Source of the DNA: SZUA-309 sp050185825
Lineage (GTDB): Bacteria > Pseudomonadota > Gammaproteobacteria > Pseudomonadales > Azotimanducaceae
Direction of reading: 5' to 3'
Length of the DNA stretch: 64,000 nucleotides
Assembly (NCBI GenBank): GCA_050185825.1
Contig: JBFWZA010000009.1
Span: forward strand, 219,393 to 283,392
A program made the translations under genes and the position numbers. Positions 26,354-35,136 of the stretch are shown piece after piece. The notes beneath the pieces were generated by a model. It did not search any database, was not told the origin of the DNA, and saw nothing but the letters and a program-made list of their open reading frames with translations. The first letter of the stretch is position 1. Each line of letters opens with the position of its first letter.

Positions 26354-28768
26354 ATGCCGCAGTCTTGCCTGGAGCAGTTCTGGCGCTGGGTTCAACCAGC
26401 CGCATTCACGTTACCGTTGTTGTCTGTTTTCACGTTGTCTGCCGTCAATCCGGCGACCGCTGCGGCGGCCGAGGAACGGCGAGCCACGATCGAGGAGATC
26501 GTGGTGACGGCGCGGAAACAGGAAGAATCGGTGCAGGATGTGCCGATCGCCGTAACGGCGCTGACCCTCGAGCTCGAGAAGACCTCGTTCCGCGACCTCA
26601 CGGATCTGAACGGCTACTCGCCGAACGTGGTGGTCGCCGAGGACGGCAGCCGGGGCGGCGGTGGCGGCAACATCCTGATCCGCGGGATCAGCCCGACGCG
26701 CACCGACGACAACTCGTTCGACGCACCCATCGCCGTGGTGGTGGACGACATCTATCTGGGCACGCTCGCCGGCCAGGTGCTCGAGAACTTCGACCTGCAG
26801 CGGGTGGAAGTGCTGCGCGGACCTCAGGGCACGCTGTTCGGCAAGAACACGGTCGGGGGGGTGATCAACGTGATCCGGACCCGGCCGACCAAGGAGACGG
26901 ACGGGCGGTTCAAGGTCACCGGTGGTAACGATGGTCAGGGTGAGTTGCGCGGCGTCCTCAACTTCGGCAATGGCGACAATCTCGGCGTGAAGCTCTTCGG
27001 CACCGCCATCGGCTACGACGGCCACCGCGAGAACTCGACCACGGGCAACGACGTGGCGGACCGCGACTACTACAACTACGGCGCCACGGTGCTCTGGGAG
27101 CCCACGGACAACTTCGAGCTGCTCTTCACTGCCGAGACGTTCGACGACGAAGGTACGCTCGACGCGTACACCACCAACTACAACACCGTGCCCGGCCTGA
27201 TCCCGGCGCCGCCGCCGGGCTCTCCGGAGAACGATTTCAGCGGCGGATTCGTCACCTGCCTCGTATTCGGCACGTGCCGCACCTCGCTGGACACGCCCTC
27301 CACGTCAGAAAACGACAAGGACAACGACTTCGAGCTGGAAACGGACGCCTACACGCTGCGGATGGTCCTCGATGTCAACGAGCACATCTCCCTGGCGTCG
27401 ATCACCGGCTACCGGGAGCAGAAGGAATACCGGATATTCGACTTCGATGCCTCGGCAGCACCGTTCATCACCATCGAGCGCTGGAACGACTTCGACCAGT
27501 TCAGCCAGGAATTCCGCTTCAACGGCGACTGGGACAAGTTCTCCGTGACGGCGGGCCTGTATTACTACAACGCCGAGTTCGAGCAGGACTGGGTCACGGG
27601 CGACAGCTTCTGGCACTTCATCTTCGGCACCTTCGCACCGGGCGTGTCCTCCGCGGCGGATCCCTTCTGGTGGGGATTGTGCGTCGCCGGTGGTCTCGGT
27701 GCGCTGTCCTGCGATCCGGCGATCAGCAGCGTGCCGCTCACCCAGGATGTCGCGCAGGTGCTCTACGAGACCCAGGAGACCACGTCCTGGGCGGGCTACG
27801 TGGAAGCGGACTGGCGATTCGCCGAGCGCTGGATACTCACCGCCGGCCTGCGCTACACGTGGGAGGAGAAGGAGTTCGTGGCCGGACAGGCCTATCTCAC
27901 CAGCATCGACCGGGCACTGATGCGGGCGTTCCCCGGCGGCTACGCGGACCTCGACAACGACTGGTCAGAAGTCTCTCCGAAAGTCGCCCTGACGTTCGAG
28001 CTCAGTGAGAACTCGATGATCTACGCGTCTTACTCGGAAGGCTTTCACTCCGGCGGATTCTTCGGCGTGAACCAGAACATCTCCGACTTCGAGCGCGACC
28101 AGTACGATCCCGAGTACGCGCACTCCTGGGAAATCGGCTACAAGAGCAAGCACTTCGATGATCGAATGCTGCTCAATCTCACCTACTTCCGAAACGAGTT
28201 CGACGACAAGCAGGAGTCGTTCATCGGCTTCGATCCGACCACGAACACGGTGACCAGCATCTTCGACAACGCGGCGGAGGTGCTCTACCAGGGTATCGAG
28301 GCTGAAGTGCAGGTGGTGTTCAACCAGTACCTGCGGACGTTCCTGAACTACGGCTATCTCGATGCGGAGTACAAGGACTTCGAAACCGACCTGAATCCGA
28401 ACGACGGTGTGGATGTCATCGAAGACGCCACCCACCTCAACCCGCGAAACGCGCCCGAGAACACGTTCGGGATCGGCGGCACGATCACCCTACCGGCCGG
28501 TAGTGGCGCCTTCGAGCTCTTCGGCAAGTATTCCTGGATCGACAAGATGGACTCCAACCTGCTCAACCTGCAGCAGTCGAAGCTCGACTCGCGCGAGGAT
28601 CTGAGCGCCACGTTCGGCTACTACGCGGAGCGGTGGTCCCTGGCCGCGTACGGAAGGAACCTCACCGACGACCGGCAGGAGGTGTTCATCCCGATCGATA
28701 CCCTGTTCGCCGCCGGCACGGTCAACCGGCCGCGCAGCTACGGACTGGAGCTGGAGTTCAGGTTCTAG
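26354..28768 (+). CDS. TonB-dependent outer-membrane receptor
   Basis: 804 residues. A long signal peptide ends near ATAAAA. The TonB box EEIVVTARKQEESVQDVPIA follows, then a plug domain (ILIRGISPTRT, PIAVVVDDIYLG, RVEVLRGPQGTLFGKNTVGG) and a 22-stranded barrel ending in the aromatic residue of LELEFRF. It imports a bulky substrate using proton motive force passed on by TonB. The style is that of the abundant receptors of catabolic proteobacteria; the substrate is unknown. ATG 26354 is preceded by GGGGAGAGAGATC. No transport partner genes are adjacent. Confidence 0.9.
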   Translation: MPQSCLEQFWRWVQPAAFTLPLLSVFTLSAVNPATAAAAEERRATIEEIVVTARKQEESVQDVPIAVTALTLELEKTSFRDLTDLNGYSPNVVVAEDGSRGGGGGNILIRGISPTRTDDNSFDAPIAVVVDDIYLGTLAGQVLENFDLQRVEVLRGPQGTLFGKNTVGGVINVIRTRPTKETDGRFKVTGGNDGQGELRGVLNFGNGDNLGVKLFGTAIGYDGHRENSTTGNDVADRDYYNYGATVLWEPTDNFELLFTAETFDDEGTLDAYTTNYNTVPGLIPAPPPGSPENDFSGGFVTCLVFGTCRTSLDTPSTSENDKDNDFELETDAYTLRMVLDVNEHISLASITGYREQKEYRIFDFDASAAPFITIERWNDFDQFSQEFRFNGDWDKFSVTAGLYYYNAEFEQDWVTGDSFWHFIFGTFAPGVSSAADPFWWGLCVAGGLGALSCDPAISSVPLTQDVAQVLYETQETTSWAGYVEADWRFAERWILTAGLRYTWEEKEFVAGQAYLTSIDRALMRAFPGGYADLDNDWSEVSPKVALTFELSENSMIYASYSEGFHSGGFFGVNQNISDFERDQYDPEYAHSWEIGYKSKHFDDRMLLNLTYFRNEFDDKQESFIGFDPTTNTVTSIFDNAAEVLYQGIEAEVQVVFNQYLRTFLNYGYLDAEYKDFETDLNPNDGVDVIEDATHLNPRNAPENTFGIGGTITLPAGSGAFELFGKYSWIDKMDSNLLNLQQSKLDSREDLSATFGYYAERWSLAAYGRNLTDDRQEVFIPIDTLFAAGTVNRPRSYGLELEFRF

Positions 28769-29250
28769 CGCGAGGGAACAGACGAGCGCCCGGCTTCCTC
28801 CGCGAAGGACTGGAGCAGCCGGGTGAACTCGGGATCCTCGCCGCGCAGAAGCTGGGGCAGCTGGGCCCGGAAATCGGCCCGGCTGCACCACTCGCGCATG
28901 TAGTCCTCCCAGGAACGCCAGCGCCGCTGCTGCCGCCCGGACATGTTCGGCTCGTAGAGCAGCAGGAAGGCGCGCTCGAACAGCGAGGTCAGCATGCTGA
29001 ACACGATCAGCATCCGTTCCTGCTGCTCGGCGTCGAGGTTGGGCGTCTGCTCCGCGGAAAAGAGGCGCAGATCCGCATGCTCCAGGGCCACCTTGAGGAA
29101 GTCCTGGTAGTTGTCTGAGAGGAGCTGGTAGACCTCTTCGTCCTCGTTCTCCCGCTCCCGGCGCTGCTCGTAGAAGAACACGAAGATCGCCAGCGGCAGG
29201 CCGATGGCGGTGACGACGTAGCTCGTGAGCTCCCAGAAGGCGGCATCCAT
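28765..29250 (-). CDS. Small membrane protein with cytosolic helical domain, unknown function
   Basis: 161 residues. One N-terminal transmembrane helix (VVTAIGLPLAIFVFFYEQ) is followed by a charged, helical cytosolic part with many Glu, Arg and Gln residues. The pattern resembles proteins annotated as DUF4760-like or mechanosensing-type membrane proteins, but no firm family is assigned. It ends 4 bp inside the convergent receptor gene. Confidence 0.6.
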   Translation of the reverse strand: MDAAFWELTSYVVTAIGLPLAIFVFFYEQRRERENEDEEVYQLLSDNYQDFLKVALEHADLRLFSAEQTPNLDAEQQERMLIVFSMLTSLFERAFLLLYEPNMSGRQQRRWRSWEDYMREWCSRADFRAQLPQLLRGEDPEFTRLLQSFAEEAGRSSVPSR

Positions 29251-29295
29251 CGGGCGTTTATGGCACCGGCCGGGACACGGCGCAAGCTGCCGTCT

Positions 29296-29883
29296 TCAGG
29301 AACGCACGAACTTCAGCAACGGCCGGATGTCATGGGCGTCTGCGGCACGCAGGGCGTCGACATAACCCTTTCTGACGTCGCCCGTATCCCGCAGATCGGT
29401 ACGACCCCAGGTGAATGGCTTCTGTCCCATTTCCTCGAGCAGCAGATCGGTGGCGAGGCGTGCATGTCGGCCGTTGCCATTCGGGTAGGGGTGGATGTAG
29501 ACGAGCTTGTGATGAAACCTTGCTGCGATCTCGTCGGGTGGGTAGGTGTTGTGTTCCATCCAGTAACTCACGTTGTCAAGCAGCTCCTGCAGTTCAGTCT
29601 GAATGTGGATGGGATCGATGCCGATGTTCTTGCCGGTTTTCCGGTAGGTCCCGGCCCATGTCCACACATCACCAAACATCCGCTCGTGCAGGTCGTTCAG
29701 AAAGTCGCGGGAGAGGACGCTCCGCCTGCGTCGTCGAGCCCACCGCTGAGCCTCGAGGATGTTCTGCTGCTCAGCGGCATTCAGATCGCTGCGGGTGGTC
29801 ACGTAGGAGAGCTTCAGGCCCTCACGATCTTCATCGTCGAGCGGCGTGGCACCCTCCTCCTGCGGGAGAGTTGAATCGCTCAC
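29296..29883 (-). CDS. Mobile mystery protein B (Fic-domain protein)
   Basis: 195 residues with a complete Fic motif, HPYPNGNGR at 131-139, and the FGDVWTWAGTYRKTGKNIG segment typical of mobile mystery protein B. Fic enzymes transfer AMP or another group from a nucleotide to a target protein. The GTG start at 29883 overlaps the stop of the upstream HTH gene in GTGA, giving tight coupling. An ATG at 29895 is the alternative. The pair is known from mobile and accessory DNA and behaves like a TA-type unit; its target is unknown. Confidence 0.85.
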   Translation of the reverse strand: MSDSTLPQEEGATPLDDEDREGLKLSYVTTRSDLNAAEQQNILEAQRWARRRRRSVLSRDFLNDLHERMFGDVWTWAGTYRKTGKNIGIDPIHIQTELQELLDNVSYWMEHNTYPPDEIAARFHHKLVYIHPYPNGNGRHARLATDLLLEEMGQKPFTWGRTDLRDTGDVRKGYVDALRAADAHDIRPLLKFVRS

Positions 29884-30353
29884 TCCTCCTCCCACAGGTC
29901 GGAAGAGGATTTTTCCGCCAGCTCGCGAATGAGCTGCTCGAGCTGCGCACGATCGGTGTCCGCATCAGCGCGCTGGTTTTCCAGTGCCATGCTGTGGCTG
30001 GTGGCCTGGAGCATCGATCGGGCGCGTCGTCGGGCGCGCTCTTCGACGAGTGCCTGCAGCGACGCGCGCGGAACAAACGCATAAACAAGCTGACAGTCCA
30101 TTGCCTGGGCGGCGCGTCTCAACGTCTCCAGGGTGATTGATCCGTCGCGTTCGGCCTGTTCGATCTTGGTGGCGCGCGGCTGGCTGACCCCCAGGCGTGC
30201 ACCGAGCTGCCGGCTGGTCATACCCAGCGCCTCGCGGATGGCTCTGATCCAGCCACGCGGTGGCAAATCGAGGCCTGCAGTGCCGTGCAGGCTCGAGAGC
30301 CGTCTATCGAGCTGTCTGCGAGCCTGGGCCCGATTTTCGGAGCGAATTGCCAT
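29880..30353 (-). CDS. Mobile mystery protein A (HTH regulator)
   Basis: 157 residues. A basic N-terminus (ENRAQARRQLDRRLSSL) is followed by an XRE-type helix-turn-helix: MTSRQLGARLGVSQPRATKI, then ERDGSITLETLRRAAQAM. This is the hallmark of mobile mystery protein A, the partner of the Fic protein that follows. It is probably an antitoxin or repressor. The upstream 162 bp is far more AT-rich than the surroundings, which suggests recent acquisition. Confidence 0.85.
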   Translation of the reverse strand: MAIRSENRAQARRQLDRRLSSLHGTAGLDLPPRGWIRAIREALGMTSRQLGARLGVSQPRATKIEQAERDGSITLETLRRAAQAMDCQLVYAFVPRASLQALVEERARRRARSMLQATSHSMALENQRADADTDRAQLEQLIRELAEKSSSDLWEEE

Positions 30354-30515
30354 GCCGTATGCATTATTAAAATGAACATTGAAAATAATATAAATATTAT
30401 GAAATAGCAATACACTAATAGTATAAACATTATATTTATGTCCGGTTCGATCGTTGGGACATCCTCGCGCGCATCCCGTACATTGGCGCTCTGGATCCGC
30501 ACTTGAGGGGGGAGC
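30354..30515. promoter_or_regulatory. AT-rich divergent intergenic region
   Basis: The first 100 bp of this gap are rich in A and T, with runs such as ATAATATAAATATTATG, against a high-GC background. It holds the promoter of the mobile mystery A/B pair on the minus strand. The right half, close to 30500, carries GGGGGGAGC, the ribosome binding site of the thiolase-like gene. Confidence 0.5.
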
Positions 30516-31766
30516 ATGAACCAGGACACCGATGCCACATCGGGAAAACACCTGCGCGGCAGGTACGCCATCGTCGGCGTGGGCGAGACGGGCTACACCC
30601 GCGGCAACGACTGCACCACCCGCTCACTCGGCACCCGGGCCGTGCGCGCCGCCGTGGCCGATGCGGGGCTGACCATGGCGGACGTGGACGGCATGCTCTC
30701 CTACAGCTACAACGATTCCACCCCCTCCACCTTCATTGCCGGCGATCTGGGCATCCGGCTGAACTTCCACATGGACGTCTACGGCGGGGGCTCGAGCATC
30801 GAGGCGCTGATCGGCATCGCCATGGGCGTGATCGAGGCGGGCATGTGCAAAGCGGTGGTGATCTACCGAGCCATGAACGGCTACACCCAGGTGCGCATCG
30901 GCGGCACGGGCCGCCGCGGCGGCGGGGCGCTCTCCGGCCCGGCGCTCTTCTCCGCCGGTGGCGGGCTCACCAGCGCCGGGCAGATGTTCTGCCAGTCCTT
31001 CATGCGCCACATGTACGACTACGGCACCACCCCGGAGCAGGTGGCCCACGTGAAGGTGATCCACTCCGAGCACGCTTCCAACAACCCGAAGGCCTATTAC
31101 AAGGAGCGGGTGACGGTGGACGACGTGGTCGGTAGCCGCATGATCGTGAAACCCCTGCACCTGCTCGACTGCTGCGTGGAAACGGACAACGGCACCGCGC
31201 TGGTGGTCACCAGCATCGACCGCGCCAGGGACTGCCGGCACACGCCCGCGGTGATCCAGTCCGTGGTGGGCCGCTGCTGCAAGCCGCGGGCGGACATGCA
31301 CTATCAGTCCGGCCCCATCTCCACCGTGGCCGGGCACTACGCGAAGGAGATCCTCTGGCCGAACGCCGGCGTTGGCCCCGAGGACATTCAGGTGACGGGC
31401 TCCTACGACGCCTTCACCTTCACCACCATGCTGCAGCTCGAGGACTACGGTTTCTGCAAAAAGGGTGAAGGCGGCGACTACGTGAGCTCCGGGATCATGC
31501 GCCTCGGCGGCGCGCGGCCGAACAACACCAGCGGCGGCCACCTCTGTGAGGGGTACACCCACGGCATCAACATGGTGATCGAGAACGTCCGCCAGCTTCG
31601 GCATGACGTGGACGACAGCTGCCCGATCGGGCCGGACGGCCAACGACAGCACACGTTCGATTACCGTGAGGGCGGCTGCCGGCAGGTGAAGGACGTGGAG
31701 CTCTCGGCCAACATGGGCTGGGGCACGCCGGGCATCGGCTCGGCCCTGGTAATGGCAAAAGGGTAA
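30516..31766 (+). CDS. Thiolase-like protein of the SCP-x/Ltp type
   Basis: 416 residues of the thiolase fold, closest in style to non-specific lipid-transfer thiolases (AIVGVGETGYTR, AVADAGLTMADVDGML, ending in ANMGWGTPGIGSALVM). The usual thiolase N-terminal nucleophile motif is not evident, as in Ltp2-type aldolases. It is followed after 31 bp by a DUF35 protein. This thiolase/DUF35 pairing is known from steroid side-chain degradation (Ltp2-DUF35 aldolase) and related acyl-CoA chemistry. The reaction here, either thiolysis or retro-aldol cleavage, cannot be decided. Confidence 0.83.
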   Translation: MNQDTDATSGKHLRGRYAIVGVGETGYTRGNDCTTRSLGTRAVRAAVADAGLTMADVDGMLSYSYNDSTPSTFIAGDLGIRLNFHMDVYGGGSSIEALIGIAMGVIEAGMCKAVVIYRAMNGYTQVRIGGTGRRGGGALSGPALFSAGGGLTSAGQMFCQSFMRHMYDYGTTPEQVAHVKVIHSEHASNNPKAYYKERVTVDDVVGSRMIVKPLHLLDCCVETDNGTALVVTSIDRARDCRHTPAVIQSVVGRCCKPRADMHYQSGPISTVAGHYAKEILWPNAGVGPEDIQVTGSYDAFTFTTMLQLEDYGFCKKGEGGDYVSSGIMRLGGARPNNTSGGHLCEGYTHGINMVIENVRQLRHDVDDSCPIGPDGQRQHTFDYREGGCRQVKDVELSANMGWGTPGIGSALVMAKG

Positions 31767-31797
31767 TGGCAAGAGGGTGATGCGAAGGGAGGCTGAC

Positions 31798-32316
31798 ATG
31801 GCACTTACCGGTGAGTATCTCGGCATGCGCGTGCACGTGGACGAGCTCGACCAGGAGCACCACGCGTTCTTCGGCTTCTGCGGCAAACACGAGCTGCGAC
31901 TGCAGAAGTGCACGAGCTGCGGCCTGCTGCGCTGCCCGCCCACCACGGCCTGCCCGTTCTGCGCCCACGGCGAGGCCGAATGGGTGCCGGTTTCCGGGCG
32001 CGGCACCGTCTACTCCTACGGCGAGGTGCACCACGCGATCCAGCCCGTGTTCCGGCCGCACACGCCCTACATGCTGCTGCTCGTGGAGCTCGATGAGCAG
32101 AAGGATACGCCCGCCGAGTTCGACGGCCTGCGCCTGCAGGCGAACCTGGCCACGGCAGACGGCGAGCTCGCGCCGCCGGAGCTGGTGAAGCAGGTGGGCA
32201 TCGGCACGCGGGTGAGGGTGGTGTTCCGGGACATCGGCGACGGCATCGCGCTGCCGCTCTGGGCGGTGGACGAGGATGCGGAGCAGCCCGCGCCCTGGCG
32301 ATATCCGATCGAGTAG
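31798..32316 (+). CDS. DUF35/OB-fold protein with zinc ribbon
   Basis: 172 residues. A rubredoxin-like zinc ribbon (LQKCTSCGLLRCPPTTACPF, two CxxC knuckles) precedes an OB fold (GRGTVYSYGEVHHAIQPVF, then VGIGTRVRVVFRDIGDGIAL). Such proteins bind and activate the adjacent thiolase-like subunit. ATG 31798 has GGGAGGCTGAC upstream. It lies between the thiolase-like gene and a permease gene, with gaps of 31 and 5 bp, so the three are likely one operon. Confidence 0.87.
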   Translation: MALTGEYLGMRVHVDELDQEHHAFFGFCGKHELRLQKCTSCGLLRCPPTTACPFCAHGEAEWVPVSGRGTVYSYGEVHHAIQPVFRPHTPYMLLLVELDEQKDTPAEFDGLRLQANLATADGELAPPELVKQVGIGTRVRVVFRDIGDGIALPLWAVDEDAEQPAPWRYPIE

Positions 32317-32321
32317 CCGCG

Positions 32322-33797
32322 TTGCCAGCAAACGAACGCGCCAACGTCCGCTATCAGGACGCGGAAGCCGGCTACTTCGAGAAGCGCGGCCTCGTGCGCC
32401 ATGCGGGTGTGTGGTCGCTGTGGGCGCTCGGCGTGGGCGCCGTGATCTCCGGGCACTTCTCCGGCTGGAACATCGGCCTCGCCGTCGGCGGCTGGGGCGG
32501 CATGCTCCTCGCCACGATCCTCATCATGGTGATGTTTGCGGGTCTGGTGTTCTCCATCGCCGAGATGAGCCCGGCCCTGCCGCACACGGGCGGTGCTCAC
32601 TCGTTTGCGCGCACGGCCATGGGCCCGTGGGGCGGCTTTCTCACCGGGCTCGCGGAAAACGTGGAGTACGTGCTCACCCCGGCGGTGATCGTCTTCTTCA
32701 TCTCCACCTATCTCGGCCAGATCTTCGAGACCTCCATCGAGTTCCTGCCCGTGTACTGGTTCGTGGCCTACGGCTTCTTCGTCGCGCTCAACATCCGCGG
32801 GGTGGCGTTCTCCTTCCAGGTGACGGTGCTGGTGACTGTGGCGGCGCTTACGTGTCTTGCCGTCTACTGGGTCTCCGCCGTGCCGCGATTCGACTTTGCC
32901 GGGGCCGCACTCGACATCGGCGCGGACGGTGCGCATCTGCAGGATGGCGGGGGGCCGCTCCTGCCGTTCGGCCTCACCGGCGCGCTGGCTGCCCTGCCGT
33001 TTGCAGTGTGGCTCTTTCTCGCCATCGAGCAGCTCCCGCTCGCCGCCGAGGAGTCGCTCGCACCGCAGCGCGACATTCCCCGCGGCATCGTCGCCGGGCT
33101 GCTGACGCTGATCCTCTCGGCGTTTCTCATTCTATTTCTCAACCCCGGCATCATCGGGGTGGGGTCCTGGGCGCTCGGGCAGTCGGCGGAGCCGCTGCTG
33201 GATGGCTTCCGCGCCATCTACGGCGCCGGCACCGCAAAGTTTCTGGCGCTGATTGCCGTGGTGGGGCTGGTGGCGTCGTTTCACACCATCATCTTTGCGG
33301 AAGGCCGGCAGATCTATTCGCTGTCGCGGGCGGGGTATTTCCCCACCGTGCTCTCGCTCACCCACGGCGCGCGGAAAACGCCCCACGTGGCGATGGTGGC
33401 AGGTGCCGCGCTCGGCATCGGCGTGATGCTCGCCGTCTGGTTCCTGGTGGGTGTGGAGCGGGGCACGGCCATCATCGGCGGCACGCTGCTCAACATGGCC
33501 GTGTTCGGTGCCATGTTTTCCTACATCATGCAGGCCGCGAGCTTCGTGCTGCTGCGCCGCAGGCGGCCCGACATCGAGCGGCCGTACCGGAGTCCGCTCG
33601 GCAACGCGGGTGCGTACCTGACCATGGTGATCGCGGTGGTCACGCTGGGCTTTCAGTTGAGCGATCCGACGTATCGGGCAGGCGTGCTCGGGGTGGCGGT
33701 GTGGTTTCTGCTGGGAGCGGGCTACTTCCATTTCTTCCGGCGTCACCGGCTGGTGATGTCGCCGGAGGAGGCGTTTGCGATGCGGCGGAGCGGTTGA
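32322..33797 (+). CDS. Ethanolamine-type permease (APC superfamily)
   Basis: 491 residues with 12 predicted transmembrane helices. The helix 1 region (WSLWALGVGAVISGHFSGWN) and the EMSPALPHTGGAHSFARTAM stretch match ethanolamine permeases of the amino acid-polyamine-organocation superfamily. It probably imports ethanolamine or a related amine or amino acid by cation symport. The start is a TTG, 5 bp after the DUF35 stop. No ethanolamine lyase genes are nearby, so the substrate remains open. Confidence 0.82.
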   Translation: MPANERANVRYQDAEAGYFEKRGLVRHAGVWSLWALGVGAVISGHFSGWNIGLAVGGWGGMLLATILIMVMFAGLVFSIAEMSPALPHTGGAHSFARTAMGPWGGFLTGLAENVEYVLTPAVIVFFISTYLGQIFETSIEFLPVYWFVAYGFFVALNIRGVAFSFQVTVLVTVAALTCLAVYWVSAVPRFDFAGAALDIGADGAHLQDGGGPLLPFGLTGALAALPFAVWLFLAIEQLPLAAEESLAPQRDIPRGIVAGLLTLILSAFLILFLNPGIIGVGSWALGQSAEPLLDGFRAIYGAGTAKFLALIAVVGLVASFHTIIFAEGRQIYSLSRAGYFPTVLSLTHGARKTPHVAMVAGAALGIGVMLAVWFLVGVERGTAIIGGTLLNMAVFGAMFSYIMQAASFVLLRRRRPDIERPYRSPLGNAGAYLTMVIAVVTLGFQLSDPTYRAGVLGVAVWFLLGAGYFHFFRRHRLVMSPEEAFAMRRSG

Positions 33798-33798
33798 C

Positions 33799-34011
33799 AT
33801 GGCGAAGGGGAAGAAGCGAATTGTCGAGCCCTTCCTGGAGAACGCCGCGGAGGCGACCACCGCCTGCCTGCTCGCCATGGTGCAGGGCAATCTGCTCGCC
33901 ATCTCGCTCGGTCATTGGCTCATCGCCTCGCAGACGGGGCTTGCAGCGGGTGCGGCGACCGCAGCGGCGGGCGGGGTGAGGCGATGGATCAGCGCGACTC
34001 TGAGATTCTGA
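33799..34011 (+). CDS. Small protein with one hydrophobic segment, unknown
   Basis: 70 residues from ATG 33799, 1 bp after the permease stop. A basic N-terminus (MAKGKKRIVEPFLENAAEA) is followed by a long mildly hydrophobic Ala/Leu-rich stretch. Position suggests it is co-transcribed with the permease. It overlaps the convergent NYN gene by 23 bp. No family recognised. Confidence 0.5.
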   Translation: MAKGKKRIVEPFLENAAEATTACLLAMVQGNLLAISLGHWLIASQTGLAAGAATAAAGGVRRWISATLRF

Positions 34012-34765
34012 CTTCCAGGTGACCGCTACCAGCACCGTTCGGACTGGCGGCATCCCGAGTCTCGATATAGGGAAGCTCACGAAACAGGTCACCGAGTTTC
34101 TGGAAGCCGTAAGAACGGGCATCAAACGATGGGTGCTGTTTGGCGATGACACTCCCCACCGCGCTCAGAAGCGCCCAACCATCATCGCGGGTGGCCGCAG
34201 CGACGGCCCGTCGGATCAAAGGTTTCAGCGAAGACGTATCTTCGGATGGTCGATCCAGGCAGGTCCCATTCTGAGCTAGCAGCTCTGTGAAGATGAATCG
34301 ATCGCAGGCTGCAACAAACGCTGCTTGGGCATTTTTCTGCCCGAAACCATACACCACCAGGCCAGATTCCCGAATCCTCGTCGCGAGACGCGTGAAATCA
34401 CTGTCGGAAGAAACGAGGCAGAAACCGTCGAGATCGCCGGTGTGCAGTAAATCCATCGCGTCGATGATCAGCGCCGAATCGGTCGCATTCTTACGTTGGG
34501 TATAGCGGAACTGCTGAACAGGTTGAATTGCGTGTTCGTGCAGGATGGTCCTCCACCCGTTCAGATTCGGAGTGGTCCAGTCGCCATATGCACGCTTGAC
34601 GGTGGCGGTACCGTAGCGGGAAGTTTCTGCAAGCAACGCTTCAATCAGCGTTGCCTGGGCGTTATCCGCATCTATCAAAACGGCGAGATGGCGGTCGGAT
34701 GGCTCGTCGAATCGTCGTAGGGCAGGACGGGGCCGGTTCACACATGCGGCTCCAGGTTCGAACAC
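33989..34765 (-). CDS. NYN-domain (LabA/DUF88) protein with OST-HTH-like C-terminus
   Basis: 258 residues. The NYN/PIN-like nuclease fold spans about 25-165 with the acidic positions D32 (VLIDADNA), D96 (NATDSALIIDAMD) and D121/D123 (LVSSDSDF). Residues about 175-255 look like an OST-HTH/LOTUS RNA-binding domain (LLSAVGSVIAKQHPSFDARS, GFQKLGDLF). The architecture is that of widely spread NYN-LOTUS proteins, presumed RNases. The start is GTG 34765; a later start near the NYN domain is possible. It is monocistronic. Confidence 0.85.
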   Translation of the reverse strand: MFEPGAACVNRPRPALRRFDEPSDRHLAVLIDADNAQATLIEALLAETSRYGTATVKRAYGDWTTPNLNGWRTILHEHAIQPVQQFRYTQRKNATDSALIIDAMDLLHTGDLDGFCLVSSDSDFTRLATRIRESGLVVYGFGQKNAQAAFVAACDRFIFTELLAQNGTCLDRPSEDTSSLKPLIRRAVAAATRDDGWALLSAVGSVIAKQHPSFDARSYGFQKLGDLFRELPYIETRDAASPNGAGSGHLEVRISESR

Positions 34766-34849
34766 CTAAGCTTAAGAATCTCAGGTGCCGCCGTGCGGTA
34801 AACCAGGTCTCAAAACGGTCAATCGGATCCTGTGCGCCGACCTGGTTCG

Positions 34850-35080
34850 TCAGCGGGCACGGCGGGTTTCTCGAACTGCCAGCGTGATGGCTTCGCCGGG
34901 ATCGAGCTGCGCACGTTGCCGAGCTCTGTTTACCAGGGCCCGGGCGTTCGCCTGACTCCCGATACCCTGCAGGCGGAGACTACTTTCGACAACTGAGCTT
35001 ACGGAGCGGCCCTCTTGTGCAGCGATTTCCCGAAGCGCACGGAGCAGATCGTCATCGAGTGTGATGGTCAGGCGACCCAC
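34850..35080 (-). CDS. Ribbon-helix-helix protein, orphan antitoxin-like
   Basis: 76 residues: an RHH fold (MGRLTITLDDDLLRALREIA, then EGRSVSSVVESSLRLQG) and a short basic tail. It looks like a CopG-type antitoxin, but no toxin gene follows. The next gene on this strand is the NYN protein, 84 bp away. It could regulate that gene or be the survivor of a lost pair. Confidence 0.7.
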   Translation of the reverse strand: MGRLTITLDDDLLRALREIAAQEGRSVSSVVESSLRLQGIGSQANARALVNRARQRAQLDPGEAITLAVRETRRAR

Positions 35081-35136
35081 AACAGTGATCCCTCATCCGG
35101 GTTTGAGCGTCAGGCTAGCACACCTATAAAGCACGC

